The notes under the pieces were generated by a model. It was not told the origin of the DNA. It saw only the letters and a list, made by a program, of their open reading frames with translations, and made no database searches. 64,000 nucleotides of DNA. Source: Pseudomonas sp. WJP1 (GTDB lineage: Bacteria > Pseudomonadota > Gammaproteobacteria > Pseudomonadales > Pseudomonadaceae). The first letter of the stretch is position 1. Every line of letters begins with the position of its first letter. The stretch is from contig NZ_CP110128.1 in NCBI RefSeq assembly GCF_028471945.1, positions 3,026,501 to 3,090,500 of the forward strand. Reading direction: 5' to 3'. Positions 1-8,650 of the stretch are shown one piece after another. Position numbers and translations under genes: made by a program.

Positions 1-93
1 TGGACGTCAACGATAACGCGCCCTGTCTGGATAAACGCGTCGCTCTGGAGTTTTTCGTCGGAACGCCGCCCGGAGCATGCTCGATCCTACAGG
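1..93 (-). repeat. REPIN-like palindromic repeat, cut by window edge
   Basis: The stretch ends in a REP-type arm reading GCCGCCCGGAGCATGCTCG and then ATCCTACAG. It matches, in opposite orientation, the second half of the complete element at 31620-31751, including the central stretch CAACGATAACGCG. The other arm lies outside the window. The last bases overlap the 3' end of the exporter gene and supply its stop codon. Confidence 0.75.
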
Positions 94-1718
94 GGAATGC
101 ATTCCGCCCGGGGCGTGATATCGCTGAGCATGCCGTTTTCGATGCGAATCAGTCGGTCGGCCAGGCCGAAGTAGGTATCGTCATGGGAAATGACGATCAC
201 CAGTTTGCCGCGCTCGCGCAGGTCCGCCAGGATCCTGCTGTAGAAAAACTGCTTGAACACCGGGTCTTGATCGGCCGCCCATTCATCGAACAGATAGCAG
301 GGGCGATCATCCAGGTAAGCACTGAGCAGCGCCAGGCGCTTGCGTTGCCCGGTGGACAGCGCCAACGTCGTCAACCGGCCTGCCTCGATCTGCACCTTGT
401 GGTCCAGTTGCAGGTGGGTCAGGTACTCCTGTGCCTGCTGCAACCGTTGCGGGTCGTCACCATCCAGCAGGTTTTCGAACAGGCAAAAGTCAGTGAAGAT
501 CGCCGAGAAGTGCTGACGGTAACGGTGGTTGTCACCGGCCGAGGACACGCTCTCGTCGAGCACGATGTCACCACTCTCCGGCTGGTAAAGGCCGGTCAGC
601 AACAACCCCAGGGTGGTTTTGCCGCTGCCATTGCCGCCGGTGATGAACACCACTTCACCGGCGTCGAGGGCGAGGTCGATGGGGCCCAGGGTGAAATGAC
701 CGTCCTCGCGTTCGCGGTAGTAAGTGTGGGTGACCTGCTGGCACACCAGGCGGCGAACCCGGGTTGCGGTGCTTGTGTCGAGGGTCTCGTTGGCACCTTG
801 CAGTTGGCCTTCCAGGGCGCGGATCTTGTTCAGTGCCACGCTGGCCCGACCCAGGGTGGGCAGGGCATGCATCAGCTCCGATAGGGGGGTGATCATGTAG
901 AGGATGGCCAGGATGTAGCCGGTGACCAGGCTGGCGCTCAGCTCGATGAAGTGCGGCGCGGCGAACAGCACCACGCCGATCAGCAGGTAGAACACCGCAT
1001 TGCCCCAGTTGAGCACCACGGCATAGATACTCATGCCATGCACGAAATCCCGACGGTACTGCTGGCTCGCGGGGAGCAACAGGCGAGTGAAGAAGTGTTG
1101 CCGGCGCGGGTGGTTGAGCTGCAATTCCTTGGTGCCGTCGGTGAGCAGGCGGTAGTGATCGAACAACTGATCCTTGAGCTCGCGAGCCTGGGAGATCGAG
1201 GTCAGTGCCCGCCGTTGCGGCCAGTTGAAACTGAGGCTACCCAGGGCGATCAGCAACAGCGTCAAGCCCAGCAGCGGCAGGCTTAGCCAGCCCAGGTAAC
1301 CCAGGCAGGCGGCAATGATGCCGGCATTGACCAGCAGGATCGGCACCCACTCTACCGCCTGGCTGATCGTCTGCGTGTCGTCGGTGAGCATGGCCAGCAA
1401 GCGGTGTTTGCCCAGGCGCTGCAATTGCGCGTAAGGGGTATCGATCAGCCTGGCACTGAGATGCAGGCGCATATCGTGAACCGCGCCTTGGCCCAGGCGC
1501 AGCAGGCTGATGTCGGAGATCACCCGCGAGACCGCCACCAGCACCACCAGGCCGGCAAAGTACAGGCCGTCTGCCGGTCGCAGTTGGTCGAACACCATCA
1601 GGCTGTGGTTGATGTTGGCAATCAGGCCCGCCGCTGCCAGGCCACAGGCCAGCCCCGTCAGCGTCGCGACCAATAAAGCGCGCCACGAACGTCTGGCCAT
1701 GAGTAACAACAAATCCAT
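87..1718 (-). CDS. Cyclic-peptide / siderophore-type ABC exporter (PvdE/SyrD family)
   Basis: This is a half-size ABC exporter of 543 residues with an N-terminal membrane domain and a C-terminal ATPase domain. The ATPase part shows a Walker A motif (GGNGSGKTT, near residue 360), an unusual signature region (LSTGQRKRLAL instead of LSGGQ) and a Walker B region CYLFDEWAADQDP. That signature and Walker B are typical of the PvdE/SyrD cyclic-peptide exporter family, which moves peptide siderophores or lipopeptides across the inner membrane. I chose the ATG at 1718 because GGAG lies nine bases upstream. The longest frame begins further up at a TTG (1760) with no good ribosome site. It diverges from a TonB receptor, suggesting a shared siderophore role. 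No peptide synthetase is visible, so the substrate is unknown. The stop codon lies inside a REP repeat. Confidence 0.85.
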   Translation of the reverse strand: MDLLLLMARRSWRALLVATLTGLACGLAAAGLIANINHSLMVFDQLRPADGLYFAGLVVLVAVSRVISDISLLRLGQGAVHDMRLHLSARLIDTPYAQLQRLGKHRLLAMLTDDTQTISQAVEWVPILLVNAGIIAACLGYLGWLSLPLLGLTLLLIALGSLSFNWPQRRALTSISQARELKDQLFDHYRLLTDGTKELQLNHPRRQHFFTRLLLPASQQYRRDFVHGMSIYAVVLNWGNAVFYLLIGVVLFAAPHFIELSASLVTGYILAILYMITPLSELMHALPTLGRASVALNKIRALEGQLQGANETLDTSTATRVRRLVCQQVTHTYYREREDGHFTLGPIDLALDAGEVVFITGGNGSGKTTLGLLLTGLYQPESGDIVLDESVSSAGDNHRYRQHFSAIFTDFCLFENLLDGDDPQRLQQAQEYLTHLQLDHKVQIEAGRLTTLALSTGQRKRLALLSAYLDDRPCYLFDEWAADQDPVFKQFFYSRILADLRERGKLVIVISHDDTYFGLADRLIRIENGMLSDITPRAECIPL

Positions 1719-2013
1719 TTCACGCGGCTCCGTCAGTGCGGGCGCCATCAAGGCGGGCAACCCGTTGCTGCTGCAAGGTAGCGGTCAGCTTAACCGTTGT
1801 GAATGCAAGGCTGCGAACCCTGAACACGAGGCAAAAGGGGGGCGAGCGTAATGTATTCGATCCGATACGAAGTGGCACTTTAAATACAAATGAGAGGATT
1901 TATCAATAGTGTTTGTTTAAGCATTACTTTGGATTAAACTCCCGCCGGCTGTAGGAAAACGGCGTTCTGGACGTAAGAAAAAACACAAAATATCTGTCGC
2001 AGGGGAGCGGGGC
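1719..2013. promoter_or_regulatory. Divergent control region, exporter / TonB receptor
   Basis: The 295 bp separate the two divergent start codons. The part from about 1855 to 1985 is clearly more AT-rich than the surrounding coding DNA, as expected for promoters. A Fur box would be expected for siderophore genes, but I could not find a convincing 19-bp match. Only loosely AT-rich stretches such as AAATGAGAGGATTTATC are present. Confidence 0.4.
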
Positions 2014-4074
2014 GTGAATTTCAAAAAAACTACAATGGCGTTGGCGGTGGGCTCGGCGGTCTGCCTGTCCAACGGCGTATGGGCGGCCGAGCAATCGAGC
2101 TCACTGGAAATTGCGCCCATCACGGTGACGGGTGAAAAAATCAACCGCACCCTGGAGCAGACCCAGTCGAGTGTCGCCGTGGTGACCGACAAGCAGCTGC
2201 GCGAGAAGGAAGACCATAGCCTGGTCGATGTCTTCGCTCGCACCCCGGGTGTCTACAACACGTCCGGCAACGAAAACTGGGGTATCCGTGGCGTGCCGGT
2301 CTCCGGTTACGATGACCAGGGCCCGGCTGCACTCAATGGTGCGGTCTCGGTATTCGTCGACGGCGCCGTGCAGCCCAACCGTGCACTGACCCTGAGCCCG
2401 ATGCCGCTGTGGGACGTCGAGCAGGTCGAAGTATTCCTCGGCCCGCAATCCACCACCCAGGGCCGCAACTCCCTGGCCGGTGCCGTGGTCATCCAGACCA
2501 AAAATCCAACCTTCGAACCGAGCCTTTCGGCGATGGCCAATGGCGGTACCTATGGTGAGCGCGGGGGTGCGCTGGCCGGTGGCGGCGCGATCGTCGACGA
2601 CAAGATCGCCGGCCGTATCGCCGTGGATTATCAGGAGGGTGACGGTTACATCGACAACCTCTTCAACGGAAACGACGCCAACCAGACCCGCACCGCGAAC
2701 TACCGTGGCAAGCTGCTGATCCTGCCGAACGATGATCTTGATGTGCTGCTGACCTATGCCCATGCTGAAAACCGCAAGGGCGATAACGCGGTCGTTCGCC
2801 AAGGCGACAGGATTCGTTATTACAAAATCGACTCCAACACCGACGCCTACGACAAACTCAAGCAGGACACCGTCAGTGCCAAGGTCGACTACCGCCTCAA
2901 TGACGACTGGTCCATCACCAGCCTCACGGCCAACACCGACTCCGATTACGATGCTCGCCTGGACTTCGACCAGACCTCCGTCGACAACCAGGTGGTGCTG
3001 CGCAAGCAATATGGCGACCTGTTCAGCCAGGAACTGCGCCTGAACTACAACTCGGAGACGTTGAAGAGTTTTGCCGGCCTCTACTACGGCCACAACACCA
3101 ACAATTTCCACGACCGCTTGTTCTTCGAGGGCGATCCGTTCGGCACGGTCAAGGGTGATACGACGATCGAGAACAAGGCCGTGTTCGGTGAAGTCAACTG
3201 GACCTTCGCCCCGCGCTGGACCTTGATCACCGGCCTGCGCTACGACCACGAGACCAACGACACCGACGTCAAGGAAGATGATTTCTCGCAGCCTGGCAAA
3301 GACAAGCAGACCTCTGATGCCGTCCTGCCCAAACTCGGACTCGACTACGAGCTGGCTGCCAACCAATACCTGGGCTTCATGGTGCAGCGAGGTTATCGCG
3401 GTGGCGGCGTCAACGTCCGTGCCGGCAGCGGTCACGAGTCCTACGATCCGGAATTCACCACCAACTACGAACTGTCCTACCGTGGTTCGTTCATGGACCA
3501 GACCCTGCGTACCCGCGCCAACCTGTACTACACCGACTGGAAAGACCAGCAGGTCAGTGTGCTGAACCCGCAAACCGAGTTTCTTGACGTATTCAACGCC
3601 GGCAGCAGTGATATCAAGGGCCTGGAAGTCTCCATTGAAAAAGACTTCGGCCAACAGCTGACCCTGAATGCCGGTGCTTCGGTGACCGACGGCAAGTACA
3701 AGGACTTCGTCACCAGCGACGGCCGGGACATGAGCGGCGAAGACTTCCTCTTTTCGCCCAAGTACAAGATGGCATTGGGCGCGACCTATCGCTGGAACGA
3801 CCGTGTGACCCTCAACACCGATGTCGTCTGGCAGAGCACTTCACCGTCTGAGTACGAGTTCGATGACGCGGGCCAGGTTACCGGCGAGCGCAAGGCCGAC
3901 GCCTACTGGCTGGCCAACTTCAACGCCGAGTACAAACTCACCAAGAACGTCTCGGTTTCTGGCTACGTGAAAAACGCCTTCGACAAGGAATACGTCACCA
4001 ACAACCGCAGTGGCGACATCATCGATGTCGGCGCCCCGCGCACAGCGGGCCTGATCCTGCGCTACGACATGTAA
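2014..4074 (+). CDS. TonB-dependent outer-membrane receptor
   Basis: A 686-residue outer-membrane receptor for energised uptake, most likely of a ferric siderophore. It starts with GTG at 2014, preceded by AGGGGAG. It has a Sec signal peptide ending near VWAA (about residue 25). A plug domain follows (SSVAVVTDKQL, then ARTPGVYNTSG, then VEVFLGPQSTTQGRNSLAGAV). The rest is a beta-barrel region ending in an aromatic-rich strand with a C-terminal methionine (LILRYDM). The mature N-terminus goes almost directly into the TonB-box/plug region (APITVTGEK). There is therefore no N-terminal signalling (STN) domain, and it should not act through its own sigma/anti-sigma pair, unlike FpvA. Its neighbour is the divergent peptide exporter. 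The exact ligand cannot be told from sequence. Confidence 0.88.
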   Translation: MNFKKTTMALAVGSAVCLSNGVWAAEQSSSLEIAPITVTGEKINRTLEQTQSSVAVVTDKQLREKEDHSLVDVFARTPGVYNTSGNENWGIRGVPVSGYDDQGPAALNGAVSVFVDGAVQPNRALTLSPMPLWDVEQVEVFLGPQSTTQGRNSLAGAVVIQTKNPTFEPSLSAMANGGTYGERGGALAGGGAIVDDKIAGRIAVDYQEGDGYIDNLFNGNDANQTRTANYRGKLLILPNDDLDVLLTYAHAENRKGDNAVVRQGDRIRYYKIDSNTDAYDKLKQDTVSAKVDYRLNDDWSITSLTANTDSDYDARLDFDQTSVDNQVVLRKQYGDLFSQELRLNYNSETLKSFAGLYYGHNTNNFHDRLFFEGDPFGTVKGDTTIENKAVFGEVNWTFAPRWTLITGLRYDHETNDTDVKEDDFSQPGKDKQTSDAVLPKLGLDYELAANQYLGFMVQRGYRGGGVNVRAGSGHESYDPEFTTNYELSYRGSFMDQTLRTRANLYYTDWKDQQVSVLNPQTEFLDVFNAGSSDIKGLEVSIEKDFGQQLTLNAGASVTDGKYKDFVTSDGRDMSGEDFLFSPKYKMALGATYRWNDRVTLNTDVVWQSTSPSEYEFDDAGQVTGERKADAYWLANFNAEYKLTKNVSVSGYVKNAFDKEYVTNNRSGDIIDVGAPRTAGLILRYDM

Positions 4075-4223
4075 AGCGACACCCCATGGACGCGGGAAAA
4101 GGATTGCCCGCATCCGGTTTCATGGCTGTCGTGACCTGAAACGTTCCAGGCGTCGATGCAGGGTTCGGTGTGTCATTTGCTTTGTTCTGTACAAACTTCG
4201 CGGCCGCCATGGCTTTAGTCGGA

Positions 4224-6584
4224 TCAATCACTTTGCGGGCGTTCGCCGGTTATCAGTCCGCGAATGGCGTTGATGGCGCGTTCGCGGGCGCTTTTCAGCA
4301 GTTGTGGAGAAAGCATTGGCGGCTGCAAGGTCCCTTGTGACAAGGGCATGACGCCAAGCGCGATATGCGCCTGCTCGAATTGCCGCTCCCGCCTTATCAG
4401 TCCGCCCGACACGAGTTTGAAATAGAATCTGCTGAAGCCTTCCTGTTGCTTGGGTGTGCCACGTACTCCCGTTGTGCGGTCAATGACCCCCAGTCGTTGC
4501 TCCAGAGCATGGCGAAGCCGGGCTTTGCCCTTGCGTTGGATGGGCAACGGAAATACCGCGACCGGACGTCCGGTCATGCAGGCCTCTGTCAGCATTGAAA
4601 GGCTGTCGCCGGTGACGATAAATCCATCCGCCAGCGCGAGAAATGCAGGATAGGGATTGTCTGGCGTCTCACCGAATCGATACGCCCAGCATGGAACGTC
4701 AATGGCAGTCAGCACCGCATCGGTGGTCGTTGCCGATGAGCGCGGACTGGTCGATAACAGAATCGAGCCGCCCAGGGCCTTGACCGCGGCATTGGCTTCA
4801 CGGCCGAGTCGAACCTCAGCATCGGCGTCCATGCAATAAGGTGCGGCGCTTGCGCCCACGAGGACGGCGATCCAGGGGCGCGGCAGTGAAGTGAAGCGCT
4901 GTCGCCATAGCTCCAGTTGCGCCTGATCCAGCGTGCGCGGGTTCATGTACGGGGCAGGGAGGTCCACTACGTTGTCCGCCAGGGCAAGCCCATATTGCGG
5001 CGTCGACAACACCAGGTCGAAGCGCCACAAGGGGACCTGGGCACGTCCCACATGGACCAGTCGTGTCGTGTCCTTGGAGCGATGCTTGATCCACTGGGCA
5101 ATCTGGGCGCAACGCCGTCCCGCACTCAGGACCATGTCTGGCCAGGGTGCGCTCAGGCCCGGTACTGGCCGTCTGGGCAACCAGGTGCCCAGCAGGGCGT
5201 CGAGCAGATAAGGGCGAGGTGGGATGGTGATGCGTTTGCATTCGTAAGGCCAGCCCAACGCGTCGGCCATGGCCATCAGCTGTGCATTGTCACCTGCATG
5301 ATTGCTCAGCAGCACCCAGACCTTGGGGCTGTCGGCCGTCTTGCGCCGCAACGCATAGTCCGCGACAAAGCGCTGCGTGCGACCCTTCTCATCCTCGCAA
5401 TCGAGCTGCCAGCAACGATCCGGATAGCGCCGCGCGATGCGCCGCAGGAGTCGGCGCCAGCCGCTGACAGAGCTGATCATCGAACCATCGCCACTGAGCC
5501 TTGCCTTGATGTAAAGCAATCGGGTGGCCAGGCTGAACAGGCGATCGATGACCCAGGGCAGGTCTTGCGGCGCCAGCTTTTCAAGGCCATGGGCCGCGAT
5601 GAAATCCTGAGGGGGTAGATCGACCTGGCGAAGCTGCTCAATATCGAACTGCCTGACTGTTGGGCCGTGTGCCTGCGCTTGTTGCCATGGTCCGATCAGC
5701 CCGAGCTTCGCACACTGCAGCTTGTGACTGAGCAGTTTGACATCTTCCGGGATAAGCGCCGGTTGCGTGGTGATTTCCTGGCTGGCGTGGACGAATCGGG
5801 GACTGGGTTGTGCGGCCGTGTAGAGCTCATACCCGGCAGCGTCTGCCGCTTCCTCAAGGCTGAGAAAAATTTCGCCGTAGGGATGGATCTGATAGCTGTA
5901 TTGCGCGGGCAGCGGTCTCCAGGGCTGCAGATGCAGCGTCGTGTAATGCAACAACCGGGACTCGCCGTGTTTGTATTCCAGGTCCCGTGCGTGCCAAATC
6001 GCATCCAGTATCCCGAAGCAGCCCGGTATCTCGGCTGCAAGCGCGTGCAGTTTCTTTTTACTGGTCGTGGTGGCAGCTTTCATGTTCCAGCAGCGGTGCA
6101 TCCGCTCGCAGTCGATGAGCATGACGGCGGTCTCTCTGGGCGCGAGCGCCAGATAGCCGTGCTCGCCCATCGGTTGGTCGAACAGCGGGGCCGGGTCGGC
6201 GGTGTAGATCTGATCGACGTCATTATAGAGCGCGCGACCGTGGCGCCCAGCCAGGTCCGGGATAGCGAAGCGGTAATTGGTGAAGCCGGTACGCCAGCCC
6301 GCCTGGTCGAAACCGGGCAGGCCCGTCATCCGGTAAATTTCATAACGACGGTCCGGGTTTCGCACCTGCTCCAGCGCATAGACGAACATGCGCTCGGCAC
6401 GGTACTGCGCAGGTTCGGTACCCAGGAATATGCGCACGGCGGGTGCCTGCGGGGCACCGGCTCGGGCTGCCAGGACGATCGGCTCGATGCGGGGGATCGC
6501 CACCTGATCCCCAGTGTTCGCTTCGGCGACGGGATCGCGGGTGTCGATGCTTGAGGATGACTGTGCTGAACCCTCCAAGCGCAT
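4224..6584 (-). CDS. Fused glycosyltransferase-like / ELM1-family (DUF1022) protein
   Basis: A 786-residue protein of two parts. The N-terminal part (about residues 48-270) looks like a nucleotide-sugar glycosyltransferase: it begins VRIFLGTEP and carries a DxD-type motif in YNDVDQIYTADP (DVD at 122-124). The C-terminal part (from about residue 420) is a typical ELM1/DUF1022 domain, with VWVLLSNHAGDNAQ and VTGDSLSMLTEA, then TGRPVAVF. ELM1 proteins have a GT-B-like fold and are often called mitochondrial fission proteins by transfer from plants; in bacteria they are probably glycosyltransferases. The start at 6584 has GAGGA seven bases upstream. It lies beside the candidate sphingolipid operon and diverges from the LicC-like gene, so it may glycosylate the lipid head group. 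That role is inferred from location only. Confidence 0.75.
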   Translation of the reverse strand: MRLEGSAQSSSSIDTRDPVAEANTGDQVAIPRIEPIVLAARAGAPQAPAVRIFLGTEPAQYRAERMFVYALEQVRNPDRRYEIYRMTGLPGFDQAGWRTGFTNYRFAIPDLAGRHGRALYNDVDQIYTADPAPLFDQPMGEHGYLALAPRETAVMLIDCERMHRCWNMKAATTTSKKKLHALAAEIPGCFGILDAIWHARDLEYKHGESRLLHYTTLHLQPWRPLPAQYSYQIHPYGEIFLSLEEAADAAGYELYTAAQPSPRFVHASQEITTQPALIPEDVKLLSHKLQCAKLGLIGPWQQAQAHGPTVRQFDIEQLRQVDLPPQDFIAAHGLEKLAPQDLPWVIDRLFSLATRLLYIKARLSGDGSMISSVSGWRRLLRRIARRYPDRCWQLDCEDEKGRTQRFVADYALRRKTADSPKVWVLLSNHAGDNAQLMAMADALGWPYECKRITIPPRPYLLDALLGTWLPRRPVPGLSAPWPDMVLSAGRRCAQIAQWIKHRSKDTTRLVHVGRAQVPLWRFDLVLSTPQYGLALADNVVDLPAPYMNPRTLDQAQLELWRQRFTSLPRPWIAVLVGASAAPYCMDADAEVRLGREANAAVKALGGSILLSTSPRSSATTTDAVLTAIDVPCWAYRFGETPDNPYPAFLALADGFIVTGDSLSMLTEACMTGRPVAVFPLPIQRKGKARLRHALEQRLGVIDRTTGVRGTPKQQEGFSRFYFKLVSGGLIRRERQFEQAHIALGVMPLSQGTLQPPMLSPQLLKSARERAINAIRGLITGERPQSD

Positions 6585-6794
6585 GGGCGTGTCCTCGGAA
6601 AATTAACCACCCAAGCATAGAGCGAAATACGAGAGTCGAGGATAAAGTTTCCGAGTGGTGTTTTTTTCAGTCGAGGCGATGGGCGGGTGTCGAAAGGTTT
6701 AACTGAGCGAATGGATTGTTCTAGTCTAGCAAGCAAGTCTTTAAATGATCGCAGGTCCTGCTAGTTCAAATCCTTAAACAGGAGCCCGGGACAA

Positions 6795-7604
6795 ATGGGT
6801 CTATTCGAACAACGCACCCGTACTGCAGCAATCTTGTTGAGCGCCGGACAAGGACGACGGCTTCTTCCCTATACGACGAACAGCCCCAAGTGCCTGATCG
6901 AGGTGGGTGGGCAGCGGGTCATAGAATGGCAGATTGATGCGCTGATGGCCGCCGGGATAAGCCGGATAACCGCGGTGATCGGTTATGGTGCAGAGCAGGT
7001 CGAGCGGGTGTTGAACGAACGTTACGGGCCAGGTGTCATTTCTACGATTTACAACCCGTTCTTTGAAGTTGCCGATAACCTGGCCAGTTGCTGGATGGCT
7101 CGCCAGATAATGCATGACGATTTCATCCTGCTAAATGGCGATACACTATTCGACCAGCCAGTCCTGGAGCGTCTACTTGATGCGCCTGCCAGGGCAATTA
7201 CACTCGCGGTCGACAGGAAACCGGCTTACGACAGCGACGATATGAAAGTTCAACTCGTCGGTGATCGAATCAGCGCCATCAGTAAACAGATCCCGCTCGA
7301 TTATGTCGACGGGGAGTCTATTGGCATGATGCATTTCCAGACGGGAGGAGGGCCGCTGTTTCGAAGTGCGCTGGAAGAAAGCATGCGCCGTCCTGAAGCC
7401 CTGCAAATGTGGTATTTGAGCATCATCGATCATCTTGCAGGGACTACTGGACAGGTTTTCGCGCAGTCAATCGAAGGGTTGGGCTGGGTTGAGTTGGACT
7501 ATCCTGCCGACCTCAGGGCAGCACAAGTGCTGGTCAGGCCCTGGGTAGACCGCAAGCGTGGCACAGAAACCTCCTGCGTTCAGGGCGAGAACGAGCGCTC
7601 CTGA
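6795..7604 (+). CDS. LicC-like sugar/choline-phosphate nucleotidyltransferase
   Basis: A 269-residue single-domain nucleotidyltransferase. It has the nucleotide-binding loop AGQGRRLLPYT (about residues 17-27), PKCL (31-34), the DNLASCW segment characteristic of the phosphocholine cytidylyltransferase (LicC) family, and a metal-binding NGDTLFD. Such enzymes join CTP to a small phosphorylated alcohol, giving a CDP-activated head group in the cytoplasm. ATG at 6795 follows AGGAG by about ten bases. The gene converges on the metallophosphoesterase (20 bases between stops) and diverges from the ELM1 fusion gene across about 210 bp. It could supply the CDP-head group for the CDP-alcohol phosphatidyltransferase in the neighbouring operon. 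The true substrate is unknown. Confidence 0.78.
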   Translation: MGLFEQRTRTAAILLSAGQGRRLLPYTTNSPKCLIEVGGQRVIEWQIDALMAAGISRITAVIGYGAEQVERVLNERYGPGVISTIYNPFFEVADNLASCWMARQIMHDDFILLNGDTLFDQPVLERLLDAPARAITLAVDRKPAYDSDDMKVQLVGDRISAISKQIPLDYVDGESIGMMHFQTGGGPLFRSALEESMRRPEALQMWYLSIIDHLAGTTGQVFAQSIEGLGWVELDYPADLRAAQVLVRPWVDRKRGTETSCVQGENERS

Positions 7605-7624
7605 CGTGGGAACTTCAAGCCCCT

Positions 7625-8461
7625 TCAATCGATTGGGCTCACAACCGTAGACAGCCGACAGTCACAATGAGATTCGACGCTGCGTTCAAACGCGCTGCGG
7701 GAGACAGAATACTCCCAGCGTTCGATGCTGACGTGCCGGGTTCGTTTATCCAGATAGAGTCGGTTGAACGAATTGGGCGCATTGCCGCGTAGACGTGACG
7801 AGAGCGTGGTTCCCGCCTGAACCCCCCAGATTTCCTTGGACAGTCCGGCATATTGCGTGCTGAGTGCCAGCACATAGGGAAGATGAATGTGCCCCCCCAT
7901 CACCAGGTCGAGCCCTGCCGAGGCCCAGCGTTCCAATGCAGCCCTGGCGCCGATCTGCAGGTTGCGTCGGTCGCTGGCGACGATTGAGCCGAACGGTTGA
8001 TGAGCGACGACGATGCGCAGTTTTTGCGGATCGCATTTCTGTAGCCGCTCAGCCACTTCCTCGACTTGCCGGGCCGTAACCTTGCCCGCTTTGCGCCGTT
8101 TAGGGTGTGTCGTGTTCAAGCAGATGATCAGGGCATCGTCATTCTCGAAGATGGGCGCGAGATTGCTGTCGATGTACCGGTAATAATTCCCATAGGGTGC
8201 AAAAATCCGCGCGAACAGGTTGTACATGGGAATATCGTGGTTGCCGGGTATCGTCAGGACTTGCGGTACTCCGTAGTCCTTGATGCGCTTGATGAATGCC
8301 TGCGCCGAGGCGAATTGCTCACGCCTGGCGCGCTGCGTGATGTCCCCTGAGAAAAGGACCAGGTCGGCACCGTGAGCCTTGACGTGCGTTTCGAAGGCTT
8401 GCATGACGGGGGGCTGTTCCGTGCCGAAATGCGTATCGGAAATATGCAGGAGACGGGTCAT
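7625..8461 (-). CDS. Calcineurin-type metallophosphoesterase
   Basis: A 278-residue metal-dependent phosphoesterase. All family motifs are visible: DTH in HISDTHFG (residues 9-11), SGDITQR (38-44), PGNHD (72-76), the catalytic-site histidine in VAHQPF, and GGHIHLPY. The start is the ATG at 8461, which overlaps the stop of the upstream 50-codon gene as ATGA. A longer reading frame continues upstream to 8638 but lacks family similarity and would run through that small gene. It is the last gene of the nine-gene minus-strand operon with lipid-activation enzymes. It might remove a phosphate or hydrolyse a CDP-lipid (an LpxH-like reaction), but this is inference. Confidence 0.85.
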   Translation of the reverse strand: MTRLLHISDTHFGTEQPPVMQAFETHVKAHGADLVLFSGDITQRARREQFASAQAFIKRIKDYGVPQVLTIPGNHDIPMYNLFARIFAPYGNYYRYIDSNLAPIFENDDALIICLNTTHPKRRKAGKVTARQVEEVAERLQKCDPQKLRIVVAHQPFGSIVASDRRNLQIGARAALERWASAGLDLVMGGHIHLPYVLALSTQYAGLSKEIWGVQAGTTLSSRLRGNAPNSFNRLYLDKRTRHVSIERWEYSVSRSAFERSVESHCDCRLSTVVSPID

Positions 8462-8610
8462 CGTGGCTGGTAATCCTCTATACCCGACAGGGCTCGGCTG
8501 CGCAGGACGACTTTTTCCAGGCGCTTGATAATCCACAACCCGAGCGCCACGCTGGGCTGATGCATGCGCTTTGGAGATCGGGCGCTGGGGCGATCTTCGC
8601 CTCTGTTCAT
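8458..8610 (-). CDS. Small 50-residue protein, translationally coupled to the phosphoesterase
   Basis: A 50-codon frame too short for most gene finders. ATG at 8610 is preceded by AGAGG with seven bases between. Its TGA overlaps the ATG of the metallophosphoesterase (ATGA), a classic coupling arrangement. The peptide starts MNRGEDRPSARSPKR and contains a short hydrophobic/basic stretch (VALGLWIIKRLEKVVL, about residues 21-36) that could form a membrane-surface helix. I do not recognise it. Without it there would be a 190-bp gap in an otherwise tightly packed operon. It could be a real small protein or a leader that mainly delivers ribosomes to the next gene. Confidence 0.5.
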   Translation of the reverse strand: MNRGEDRPSARSPKRMHQPSVALGLWIIKRLEKVVLRSRALSGIEDYQPR

Positions 8611-8650
8611 GGGTTGCCTCTGTGGTTCGCGTTGGCAAGGAGCGACTTCA

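Noticed and set aside
1855..1950. Fur box upstream of the TonB receptor
   Set aside because: AT-rich stretches are present but none matches the GATAATGATAATCATTATC pattern well enough to annotate.
2101..3654. 517-codon open frame antisense to the TonB receptor
   Set aside because: GC-rich antisense shadow: low-complexity V/G/D/A composition and no motif, while the plus strand encodes a complete receptor.
4075..4140. Terminator between the receptor and the ELM1 fusion gene
   Set aside because: GCGGG-N10-CCCGC near 4092-4111 is short and lacks a T-run in either direction.
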